Assembly: GCA_030248065.1 (NCBI GenBank)
Contig: JASAMV010001737.1
Span: 1 to 64,000, forward strand
Direction: 5' to 3'
Source: Rhynchonema sp. JSB1_4
Lineage: Eukaryota > Nematoda > Chromadorea > Monhysterida > Xyalidae
DNA: 64,000 bases
Shown here: in pieces, positions 11,048-22,030 of the stretch
How the letters are laid out: each line of letters opens with the position of its first letter
How positions within the stretch are numbered: the first letter of the stretch is position 1
Program-made: the position numbers and the translations under genes
The notes under the pieces: model-generated
The model's input: the letters and a program-made list of their open reading frames with translations, nothing else
Databases searched by the model: none
What the model was told of the DNA's origin: nothing

Positions 11048-14000
11048 ACGCAACCGAACGGACGTTGTTGCAATCAGGACTGCGCGGTCGTCGTCTTTGT
11101 CTGGTGGTCTCATGTCTGATCGTGTTATGGATTATGGAGGCAGCAACGTTGCTGGTTGGTTTATCAAAAACAGCAACAAACTGTCTCATGATATTTGCCC
11201 AGTCTCTGTCACTTTTCCACCAGTGTGTCTCACACATGGTTATTTATAGCATAGGTGCGGTGCTAGTCGCTCTATTTAAAATTTCAACTGCTTGGATGCT
11301 AGCCAGTGAGGTGGTAAAATCCGTCGTATTTTTCAGTGCAACGTCATTCTGCTGACATTCCTACGTCTCGGCCGCCACGGCATGGAGGCGCTGCAGTTCC
11401 ACCGAATCAAAGAACACGGAACACAAGGTTGAACGTCATATTTATTATCTACCGCTTGTCTTTGTGCCCCCACAGATGTTTCGGATATCTTCGCACGACT
11501 TGAAAGACGCAAAACTAGATAAAAAAGGGCTAAAAACCAATAAATCAATTTTGCATTACACACGTTTCAGGTGCGCCCGATCACGTCGTCGAGTTTACGA
11601 GTCCCCGTGTCGAGCTCGACGAAGTCGTGTCTCGCAATGGAAGTCTTGGTGGATACAAGAATGTGGACGTGCAAGGATCGAGGGTTGGTCGCTTGTTTTT
11701 CACACGCTTTGCTAACTGATTATTTTGGAAAATGCTTGTGTGTCGAAATCCATCACCGTCATGAACAGGTGTTGCTGAAGAGCGGTGTGCACTTGAACAG
11801 CACCGCGGACGAGACACAGAAAATGCAGCTGATACTTGCGGATGGGCGTATTCGAATGGAAGGTTGGGTTTTTACTAGTCTGTTGGTGTCTTGTTCTGAT
11901 GCCGCGTTTTTTTTTTGAGATCCTCTGTCTTGTTGAAGTCGAACCGGCAGGCACCAGTTCTGGACTAATTGCCGATTGAACAGCATTGTGTTTGTTGGCT
12001 GGCTGCCCGTATCGGGCTTTTCGCTAACCGGCTATGCAGGTGCACCAAGCACAAACATCGCCAGTGTGAATGAACCAGATCGATGGTCACTTGATTGAAG
12101 CCAAAAAAGAGGCGGCGAACTTGATTTGTGCTTGGCTGCAAGGGAACGAGCGAGACATCGTCAGATGCCCCCAGTAGCCGATGTTTGAATACGAATCGAA
12201 TCGACGAAATGCTCGATTGCTGTCCAGGTGTGCACGATTTCATTACGCTGGCGCCAAGTTTGGACGGCAAGACTGGCAAACCGATGTTCAGCGCGCGACA
12301 TCCGAAATTTAAAATCGACGAATTCGTCAAACAGTTCTCGACGCATCAGATCATCACCAATCAGGTGGTTTTTTAATTTTCTTATTATTTACATATTACA
12401 TTTACATTATTTACATTTTCCTTCATTTGACACCTATATATTCGATTTTAGATCCGTTGACCGGTCGATAAAGCGTTGCGATTCCAAGTGGAGAGTCTCA
12501 GCTTCCGCGGCAACGAGGGCAACAAGTTCCAATCTCGGTCGTTGCACGTTCAGGCCGAGAATAACATTGAAGTTCGAACATCGGTAGGTTTTCGTTAGAT
12601 TTCAAGCTCTGTTGTGTAGGGTTAGAGGTCGGGGGGGGGTACCCGACAGCCGACACCCGACATCTGGAAGTACCCGACACCCGACATCTCAGAAAAAAAG
12701 CCGACACCCGACAGTTGCAAAAAAACCGACACCCGACATCTAGTTTTTGAAAAAAACCCGACACCCGACACCTGTCGAGTGTATGACCTTGCAGATTGAG
12801 ACAGCTGTGAATAGTGATGAGCCGCAAAACCGTGCAATACGCCAACACGAATATCCTGCGGTTTCAAAACTTGGGTAGCATAAAAACTTTACAAACATGC
12901 CAATGCGCACGGCACTAATATTCTCCATTCTTTGTTCACTCACATCACAGGTAGCGCAGCGCGAGGTCCCGGCGGACAAGCAGGAGGGCAATCGAGTGCA
13001 GCGGTAACGCACCACAAATGTACAACGCACAACAACAGCCGGGTCAATATGCTGGACCTGGGGGTATGCCGCCACAAGCCAGACCGAGTGGTTATGGACA
13101 GAATATGGTTAGCTGAGCTGGCTTGCTTGGTATGCTTGTCGCTTGCTGTTTCTGCACATTTTGTGCCATGTTACAGACGTACCCGTCTTGGCAGAGTAGC
13201 GTGTAAAATTGGTTTTGGCGCTATTGTGTCTTGTGAAATGAATGCAACTCGACATGAGCTATGAAGAGGGTTGCGTCTAGCTGGATTAATTTTACGATGC
13301 ACGTTACTAGTAATAAAAATACTGCACTGTACGAATTGAATCTTAGAAAGCAACAAGATAAACTGTGTCACAGACAAAATAAGTGGGTGTGAGTCTGATT
13401 AATGTCACCCTTCCAGCCGATGCACTACGGAGCTGGCGTTTCAGGTCCCGGTGGTGCCGGTGCCGGTCCGGGTCCGAGTGGTATGATGCCACAACCTGAT
13501 GGTCCACGTCAACTAATTCGTGTCTCGGTGCCGCAACCCACACCGCAGGATCTCAATTATGGTTGGTAGACGTATTGTGGGCAAGCTCGCCGACCGGTTC
13601 TGCTTGGATTAATCCAGTGTTGATCACGTGATGTTTTGTTCATGTTTTACATGAAGATGACTAATTGACGTGTTGGTGTTCTTGGTTCAAATTTGAAAAT
13701 TTATGCCTGATTGTGTTTTAAACTTCGCAGTTTTTTTTAATTTTACACAATTGACTCCCATTATCATTGCAGTGTGCCCGACAAATGGCGTATCCCGGAC
13801 CCATACGCCCCCTCCAAATGCGACCCGTTCCCAATCGAATGTGTCGACGGTGACCAATTGGACATACAGTAACGCCTGAATTCGCAAGCGAAGTGCGCAA
13901 ATTGGCAGATAAAGTCAGGACCAGAGCGCGACACCGATGGCTGACAATTGTAAATACGTGACGTTCACGTGCAGAAGGGGTGGGTTTGATACACATATAA

Positions 14001-14543
14001 TGATGTGTTATTGATATTGGTCGCACAATGACTATATAAGAATTCATCAAAATCAACCTGATTTTCACGTTCAGTCACTCTTAACCACTGTGCTATTTGT
14101 GATTCTCACAAAACTTTTTCAGCTGAAAATAATAGCAGTGCTCCCACGTTGCTGCGGGTCTGAAACATTCCCTTGGTTGCATGTTTTGTGTGCGGTCGCG
14201 CAACGCAACGTCATTGCCCCGTCACTTTCCTGATTTACGATTCAGGAAAAAAGTTGACCAATTCTTATAAAGTCATTGTGCGACCAATACCATGGTGAAA
14301 TGATCGCGACCCGCAGATCTGTGTCTGGTATAACGTTTGCCGTTTTACGATCAGCTGGTTTCCGGGCTGGAAATATTCCACACTTTCGATAAGAAACAAT
14401 GAAAACACTCATAAGCGTGCGTGCTCGGTATAATACCAACATTCCTACCAACGTTCCTAATTGCAGTATGCGACCCCAACGCCTTGGCCAGGCCTGACAA
14501 TCGACATCCCGGTCACCTATCCCAAAACACCATTGGCTGTTGA
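11048..14543 (+). CDS. SGCB: Beta-sarcoglycan, partial 5', with in-frame TGA
   Basis: Single-pass membrane subunit of the sarcoglycan part of the dystrophin complex. Exons, phases agreeing: 11048-11154 (SGLRGRR, then the start of the membrane helix), 11337-11427 (rest of the helix, GRHGMEALQFH), 11476-11508 (short, VSDIF; needs a GC donor), 11571-11683, 11769-11862, 12228-12364, 12452-12583 (FRGNEGNKF and LHVQAENNIE, both typical of beta-sarcoglycan) and 12951-13003. The match to vertebrate beta-sarcoglycan runs in order throughout. Oddities: TGA is in frame at 12458-12460; after 13003 the next open exons (13018-13107 and 13417-13561, Gly/Pro-rich) sit in a shifted frame; and two alternative last exons fit in phase (13773-13879; 14467-14543, ending SQNTIGC, like the family's SQNMGC). 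It may be a pseudogene, or carry sequence errors. The N-terminal exon is not found. Confidence 0.75.
12630..12780. repeat. Intronic minisatellite CCGACACCCGACAT
   Basis: Degenerate direct repeats of CCGACACCCGACA(T/C)CT within the sarcoglycan intron between the exons at 12452-12583 and 12951-13003. Confidence 0.7.
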
Positions 14544-14863
14544 CTGCTGCAGTTTTGATGAAGGTTGGCGAAAATTTGTATTAACGTTTGTGGTACAACT
14601 TGGCCTATGGCCCCCATCTTCGAACACGACTCCAAGTGATCAGTGTACCTTGATCGATATCGCAGCTATGAAGCTGCTCCATATTTTATTGACCGTTCTC
14701 GGAGACGGAGGTCTGGGCTATTCAGCGGTTCATGTGTTGCTATCCCACGGGTTAGTGCGCGGAACCCGAAAATGAGTAGATTGATACCAAGTGAAGTGCA
14801 ACCCCGACAGCTAAAACACGCACCTGATTTCTCACACCCGGTCGACTGATGTTTCACACGCAG

Positions 14864-16677
14864 ATGATAATACGGGCAATCTGTTGGTGGACACGCGCGG
14901 TGCGAGCCTGAAACGTCGTTGGTCATCGCAACATTCGAAAACGCTGACCGACTTCGTCACAGTGTGGATCAATGCTGCACCTTGATGCTGGCCGACGGTG
15001 ATGAGCACCTGGTGCACCCACGATCAATTACTGTATAAAACTTGGTGATCGCGATAGGATATGCGTTGGTTACGTGACTTTTTTTGTGGGAAATTATGAT
15101 TGTTCCCGGTGCTGCTTTTTTCGACCGGCGAAAATATGTTTGATAGAACATAGTCGTATTATGGGACATGATTTGGCCAGTTCCGGTCACCAAGTTTAAT
15201 ACGTAGGCCTATGTATGTAAACTTGTGAATTGCGAATTATTTGACACCGTTGCACATTAATATTTGTTATTCACTTTATTGAGCTTCTGTTTGCTAATAA
15301 TCTGTGATCAGAATTTGTGTCCTGATGTTGTTGTTCTTGACCTTCGACCATGTTTTGTTCATGCTTGAGTGAAAAACAATGCGTAAGCATCTATACTTTA
15401 CTTGTTTTGCAGATTAACCATTGATTTGAATGAAATAAACAACAATAACTGGTTCAAAAACTTCACTTTTCAAAAGGTTCAAAAAAATTATATGACAGCA
15501 TAGCCCTGAAACATCGAGTTACTTGTCATTGCTGTTGGTGATGCGTTACAGTGTGGTGGCTGTGCCAAATTAGTTTGCAATCACCTTGTTAGATCAGAGT
15601 TTGAATCTGATTGGCTGTTGTATGTGGCGTAGTGCCGGAATACATGCACGTGTATTATATGCCAAAGCACAGTCAACGCACTACACTGCTCTGTGTTTAT
15701 TCGGTGCAGTGCGTGTGCAGTTACGTGCGAAAGCAGAGTACAGCACCCAGTAACTTGTTGCGACCTATGTGTGGGCTGCATCCATTTCAACATAATCCGG
15801 CTCAAGTTGTGTGGTTGAGCCCCCGGTGCACTATAAGAGCCCCGTTTTGCCCTCACTTCCGTCCATTTTACTAACTCCTTTCTCTTTCTCGTCCATGTTG
15901 CGGCCACGCGCGCGTGCGCCGCCACCCCCTCCGCCCCCAACCAGAGTCGCAGACCGTGGCGATTGACGGACGTTCAGCCGACAACAAGCAGCAGAAGATG
16001 ATTTGGGCCTGGGTTAAGTTTGTAGGCTTCAGTTCAGGTTCGTCTGGTTTTTTTTCATTGAAGCTAGCCATTGGGTTACGGTAGGGCGCCGTACTGTAAC
16101 TCAACGGTCAGGTTCACGTACCGAATTCTGAATGCTGACTCGCATCCAAAGGTCAGGCACTCCGGTGCACCGTGTCATCGTCTCGTCAGTGCGAGTGCAC
16201 CGTATCTCCTAACAACAACTGATTTACTCTATTCCCATCAGGTATCGTTTCGCCAAGAGTGTGCCGTGCAGGTTGGTGACAGCCGAAGCTTCGAGTCTCG
16301 ATCCGGACCGCAACAGCATGGTACGCCAGCTATCCTGACGCGTGGGCAGCGGACAACAAGATTAATGGGTACAGTTTTTAGGCTCCAGTTCAGGTTCGTT
16401 TTATTTCATTTTTTTCTGAATTTTTCGTTTCACTTGTTTGGAAATCGACGCCGTCTCAGCTATCACCGTTGGGTTACGGTAGGGCGCCATACCGTCACTC
16501 AGTGGTTAGCGGCAGGGTCCATTGTGCCTCGCGTCATCGTCAGCGTGAATGCACTACCCACCACACCTCCATAAAAATAGATGTTTCATCCATGTTTCAT
16601 ATTCACAACAGGTATCGTTTCGCAGCACATCAACGATGTACAGCGATCAGCGATGGACACATTGGCCGCCCAGCATG
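14864..16677 (+). CDS. Candidate exons of an unidentified gene, partly tandem-duplicated
   Basis: Short open segments with good acceptors and compatible phases: 14864-14985 (40 codons, stop TGA, containing DNTGNLLVDTRG), 15945-16011 (SQTVAIDGRSADNKQQK), a small one after 16241, and 16612-16677 (IVSQHINDVQRSAMDTLA). The last three sit in similar surroundings: CAGGTATCGTTTCGC before or within the exon, a donor such as GTTAAGTTT, then TTGGGTTACGGTAGGGCGCC. This suggests duplication of an exon-intron unit. I recognise no family, and some segments may not be coding. The first could also be a third alternative end of the sarcoglycan gene, since its phase fits. Confidence 0.3.
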
Positions 16678-16785
16678 GTTAAGTTTGTCCCTTTCGCCAA
16701 AGTCAGGTTCGTGGGATTTTTTATTTTCTTCAAATTTCGATTCATGACAAGATATTCATGGCAAAATGTTTTCACTCAATTGGGT

Positions 16786-18020
16786 GGGCGACCAGACCAT
16801 TATTTATTTTTTTCTCACTTTTTGCCGGTTTGGCGCTGAATGTTGTATGTGCTGGAGGCGACCAGACCATTATTTATTTTTTCTCATTTTTTGCCGGTTT
16901 GGCGCTGAATGTTGTATGTGCTGGAGGCGACCAGACCATTATTTATTTTTTTTTCACTTTTTGCCGGTTTGGCGCTGAATGTTGTATGTGCTGGAGGCGA
17001 CCAGACCATTATTTATTTTTTTCTCATTTTTTGCCGGTTTGGCGCTGAATGTTGTATGTGCTGGAGGCGACCAGACCATTATTTATTTTTTTCTCACTTT
17101 TTGCCGGTTTGGCGCTGAATGTTGTATGTGCTGGAGGCGACCAGACCATTATTTATTTTTTTCTCACTTTTTGCCGGTTTGGCGCTGAATGTTGTATGTG
17201 CTGGAGGCGACCAGACCATTATTTATTTTTTTCTCACTTTTTGCCGGTTTGGCGCTGAATGTTGTATGTGCTGGAGGCGACCAGACCATTATTTATTTTT
17301 TTCTCACTTTTTGCCGGTTTGGCGCTGAATGTTGTATGTGCTGGAGGCGACCAGACCATTATTTATTTTTTTCTCACTTTTTGCCGGTTTGGCGCTGAAT
17401 GTTGTATGTGCTGGAGGCGACCAGACCATTATTTATTTTTTTCTCACTTTTTGCCGGTTTGGCGCTGAATGTTGTATGTGCTGGAGGCGACCAGACCATT
17501 ATTTATTTTTTTCTCACTTTTTGCCGGTTTGGCGCTGAATGTTGTATGTGCTGGAGGCGACCAGACCATTATTTATTTTTTTCTCACTTTTTGCCGGTTT
17601 GGCGCTGAATGTTGTATGTGCTGGAGGCGACCAGACCATTATTTATTTTTTTCTCACTTTTTGCCGGTTTGGCGCTGAATGTTGTATGTGCTGGAGGCGA
17701 CCAGACCATTATTTATTTTTTTTTCTCACTTTTCGCCGGTTTGGCGCTGAATGTTGTATGTGCTGGAGGCGACCAGACCATTATTTATTTTATTTTTCTC
17801 ACTTTTCGCCGGTTTGGCGCTGAATGTTGTATGTGCTGGAGGCGACCAGACCATTATTTATTTTTTTTCTCACTTTTCGCCGGTTTGGCGCTGAATGTTG
17901 TATGTGCTGGAGGCGACCAGACCATTATTTATTTTTTTCTCACTTTTTGCCGGTTTGGCGCTGAATGTTTAGTTTAGATGCCGGTTTGGCGCTGAATGTT
18001 GTATGTGCTGGAGGTAACCA
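16786..18020. repeat. 70-bp tandem array, ~17 copies
   Basis: The unit reads GGCGACCAGACCATTATTTA, a T-run, CTCACTTTTTGCCGGTTTGG, CGCTGAATGTTGTATGTGCT, GGA. Spacing is exactly 70 bp from about 16840 to 17680, then varies by a few bases through T-run length. Because 70 is not a multiple of 3, each copy is open in a shifting frame, which produces a ladder of overlapping false 69-codon frames. The last copies (17700 onward) carry CGCCGG in place of TGCCGG. It is probably intronic satellite. Confidence 0.95.
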
Positions 18021-19148
18021 AACCATCATTTTTTTCACTCCGTTAGATAGAAAACCACTGTTTGTTTAACTTCAATTAGATAGTTGTGTGTGGCCTAGTC
18101 TTTCACTTTCACTCTCTTCCCTCCAGTTCTTGGCGTGTTCGTGATCCAGACCATGGCTAGCCGTTGGGTTACGGTAGGGCGCCATGCTGTGCCCCAATGG
18201 TTACCTTGAACTTAACCATGACCCCTCGTACACTGGCAGGAAACCTACCATCAATCACTTTTTTCGTCTTCCAGCCCGACGCGCGCCTCACGATGAGGCC
18301 ACCCAGTGATGCACATTCACGTTGGGAATGCTGTTGAGGGTGTACCCCTCCCCTGTGATCGGCTCGGAGTCCAACAGGACATAGGTCCCCGGTCCAGGGG
18401 TGGGGGTGCACACCATGCAGCTATAACGTCTATTCAATAATTATTGATGTTGAAATTCAATCCAACGGCAGCTGATTCCATGAGGTGCGTTTTGCATGAT
18501 TGTCTCTTGCCTGCCTTGTTTTTTGTGTTATACTTAGTCATACCTTTGCATGGGCATTTGTATCTTCGTTTCTAATCCGCATGGCATGTGCTGAACCACT
18601 CACTATGATGTGCGTGTGAATGAGCGACTGAGTGGATGAGGGAATTTGGCAATGGCAAAATAGGGCTCACTTTCTCAATTACGTAGGTTCAATTAAGAAT
18701 ATGGATTGCTTGAGCTCGCTTGGTTGGCAGTGGTTTGAGTACATGATTGTTGAGTTCTTTTTGGGAACGAAGTACCACAACGGAATTTGTCTGATGATGT
18801 TATTCCAATATTTCGGCAATTGTGATTGCCGTCGTCAGGGAAATGACTAAAAACAACAGCGAAAGGTTTGAGATCACGCAAAAAAATATTTAAAAAATTG
18901 CAAGCACTGATCGAAACATTCACTAAGACAGATTTTGTTTTGGTGTTTGTATTGAGAGTGTTGTTGTGTGAGGGTTCGGTTGATGGGTGGGTTACGCGCT
19001 TTCATAAACGCTGCTTCGACCACACAGATGACTTGTCTTGTTGCATCGCTCCAATACAAAGCAGCGTGTGGTCGAAGCAGCGTGCCATATTGGTTTCAAT
19101 CCAAGACGTGGAGCCCAAATTTCCGTTGGCATAAACGTTGTTTATTTA
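18021..19148. other. No gene recognised
   Basis: Contains a third copy of TTGGGTTACGGTAGGGCGCC near 18162 and a local hairpin (about 19009-19085, GCTGCTTCGACCACAC paired with GTGTGGTCGAAGCAGC). Open frames are short and unsupported. Confidence 0.4.
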
Positions 19149-19443
19149 AAGGCAGTCTACGGGAGGTTGTCACTCAGCCCCCGAATACCGCAACCCACCG
19201 TAATTTTGATCTGCAAGGATCGTGTCGAGACCGTTTTGTTTTTTATCTATGTTTTGCATGTTATCGCCAACACCAACCAACATTTCCAAGTTTTGGTGAT
19301 CGTCGCGCACGATGACAATTTCCAGCTTGCTGCCGCTAATACACGTGTCGATAAGCAGCGATCAGCATGGGTCTCGCAACGATCTCGCTTGTGGTGGGTT
19401 ACGGTATTCGGGGGCTGAGTGACAACCTCCCGTAGACTGCCTT
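19149..19443. mobile_element. 295-bp MITE, copy 3
   Basis: Same family as 8121-8414 with the inside in the opposite orientation. TA occurs at both borders and the inverted ends are intact. Confidence 0.85.
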
Positions 19444-19487
19444 TAGCTTCTATATTAAATTTCCAAATTTGCTGCCGCACACACGTA

Positions 19488-19630
19488 GTTAATGTCACGT
19501 TCTGAACCCGAACGCTAACCACGCGCAGTTCTGATTGCGCGCAGCTGCCTGGCTGGCTGGTAAGCTGCACGCGCGTCTGCTGCCCGAATGCTTCAAAAAT
19601 TGACTTTCGGGTTTAGAACGTGACATTAAC
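19488..19630. mobile_element. ~143-bp inverted-repeat element
   Basis: GTTAATGTCACGTTCTGAAC at the left is matched in reverse complement by the right end (ending 19630), with about 25-bp arms and GC-rich sequence between. No coding sequence is present. Confidence 0.6.
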
Positions 19631-19726
19631 TATGGGGCGTATTTCACTGTGTGGTAGCGAATTTGGAAATTTACTATACGCTGAAATTAGTGTGTTCCAA
19701 ATTCAGACTTTCTTTTCCAATAATAC

Positions 19727-19797
19727 TCGTGTCGATAAGCAGCGATCAGCATGGGTCTCGCAACGATCTCTCTTGCGGTGGGTTACGGTATTCGGCT
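19727..19797. mobile_element. Truncated 295-bp MITE fragment
   Basis: About 70 bases (CGTGTCGATAAGCAGCGATC to GGTTACGGTATTCGG) match one end of the 295-bp MITE; the rest is missing. Confidence 0.7.
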
Positions 19798-19799
19798 CG

Positions 19800-21990
19800 A
19801 CCCAATGGTGTAGCTGGGGGGGGCATGTTGGGAAAAGCTAGTCCCGTTGCCTTGACAGAGAGAAAACGCGAATTTTCGATTTCGCGATAGAAGGCACGGG
19901 TTGGCTCAAGGTTTGGCCTAAGCCTAAGCCTAAGCCTAATAGTAAGCCTAAGCCTAAGCCCAAGCCTAAGCCTGAGAAAAAGGGAAGTCAATTTTGAAAC
20001 GGGACTAGCTTTTCCCAAAATGCCTGGGGGGGGGGGTGGGGGCGCGGGGCGTGCGATTGTGGTGTCGTTGGGGGGAAGGGGTTATCCCCCTGGTATCCGG
20101 TCGGTCAGAACTCCATTTTAGGGGTATTTTTGGAACATTTTTTGAGATTTTGGGTAGCGAAAAAATAGAGCCCCCCAAAATAGAGCCCCCCCCCCCAAAA
20201 AAATACAGCCCCCCTAAAAGGGGTCAGTGAAAAAATACAGCCCCCCTTGTATTTTAGGCTTTACGGTTTTTTAGGGAGCAACCCCCCTGGTATCCGAGAT
20301 TTTTCATTTTGGGTATCCGGTATCCGAAAATTTTGGATTGGCGGACCCTCCGTTTTTTTCGGAGGGGGAGATAGCAATGGTGTAGCTGGGGGGGGGGGGG
20401 GTCCCCCGTTTTAAGTCAATGATGTCAAAAGTCGCCAAAATACCTTTTTTCTAGAGAATTTTGTCCAAAAAGGGGCAAAAATCGGCCAAATTTTCCACCT
20501 CAAAAAGTGACTTTTTCCTGAATTTGGGTCTTCCCCCTCCCTTCCAGGGAGGTACACTAACCGCCGCACGGAAAAAAGGGGTAGGTACACTAACCAACCG
20601 CCGCGCCGGACCAGGAACTACACTGGGGGGCAGTGTTGGAGGTGGGGGGGGGTAGCCCCACCCCAGTACAGTAGGTATCCCCCCTCGCCTGGTACAATCC
20701 CCCCGATGTCTGGCATGGTACGGTACCAGTGTAGTTCCTGGGGGGGGAGGGGGGGGGTCCCCCCCCCTAAGGTACACTAACCGCCGCGACCAAGGTACAC
20801 TAGTACACTAACCGCCGCGCCAGGTACACTAACCGCCTCAATTTTTGCCTAAAATTGGCATTTTTAGGCCTAAAATGGGCATTTTTAGGCCTAAAATGAG
20901 TGATTTTTAGGTCAATGATGTCAAAAGTCGCCAAAATACCCTTTTTATGAAGAATTTATTCCAAAAAGGGGCAAAAATCGGTCAAATTTTCTACCCCAAA
21001 AAGTGACTTTTCCTGGATTTGGGTCTTCCCCCCCCCCCCTTCCCCCCCCCAGGGAGGTACACTAACCGCCGCACGGAAAAAAGGGGTAGGTACACTAACC
21101 GCCGCGCCGGACCAGGAACTACACTGTACGGTACAGTAGGTATCCCCCCTATTTTCACCCCGGTACAGTAGGTATCCCCCCGATTTTGCCCCAAAAGTGC
21201 CAATTTTTGACCAAAATGGCCAAAATTAGTGTAAAATCAGTGGTTTTTACCTCAAATTACCCAAAATTCGCGCGCAAATACTACGTTTTCACACGATTCT
21301 ACACATAATAAACACATAAAAAAATTTCACCCCAAAACCTAACCCCCACCCCAAACCCCCCTAGGTACAGTGGTGTAGCTGGGGGGGGAGTGGGGGGGGA
21401 GCCCCCCCCCCTAGGTACAGTAGGTAGGTTGCCGCCCCTCGCCTGGTACAGTAGGTAGGTTGCCGCCCCTCCCCTGGTACAGTAGGTAGGTTGCCGCCCC
21501 ACCTAACTTTTCACCGAAAACATTCATTTTTAGCTTAAAATTGCATAAAATTAGCATATTTGTCTGCAAATAGGCGAAAAATCGTGCGCTGCGCGCGAAA
21601 TTAGTGTTTTAGGCCACATTTTCTTCAGTATTTAGACATAAAAAATTTCGGTTTCCAGATGACCCCCCCCAAGTGGTACGACCCCCCCCCCCTAGCTCGG
21701 CTGGTACAGTAGGTAGGTTACCGCCCCGCATTTTGGGTGGTACAGTAGGTTGCCGCCCCGCCTGGGTAGCTACACCACTGCCTAGGTACATAACCCCCCC
21801 AGGCCATCGGCTCTGGTATTGATACAGTAGGTATCCCCCCTCTCCGAGCGCGGTACAGTAGGTATCCCCCTCCAGAGTACCTCCAACACTGCTGGGGGGG
21901 CAGGCGTACCCGACGGGAACCTCCCCCCCCCAAGAACTCCAGTACCATCGGACGTCAATGTTTCTATCCTCCACGCAGCAAGCTCCACAA
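19800..21990. repeat. G/C-tract composite repeat block
   Basis: Holds a (GCCTAA)n run at about 19915-19975, 'ATAGAGCCCCCC' units at 20160-20250, R1 cores at 20406-20560 and 20885-21060, inverted 'GGTACAGTAGGTATCCCCCC' units at 20660-20700, 21120-21190 and 21780-21890, and GGTAGGTTGCCGCCCC units at 21410-21500 and 21710-21770. G or C runs reach 10-13. No gene is seen. Confidence 0.7.
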
Positions 21991-22030
21991 ACTTGGATTT
22001 GATCGACTTCGAGTTTTGAAGTTATGATCG

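Noticed and set aside
11965..12330. Minus-strand frames across the sarcoglycan exons
   Set aside because: Shadows of the plus-strand coding exons, which have clear family motifs.
16758..17977. Ladder of overlapping 69-codon open frames
   Set aside because: They repeat every 70 bp and arise only from the satellite period not being a multiple of three.
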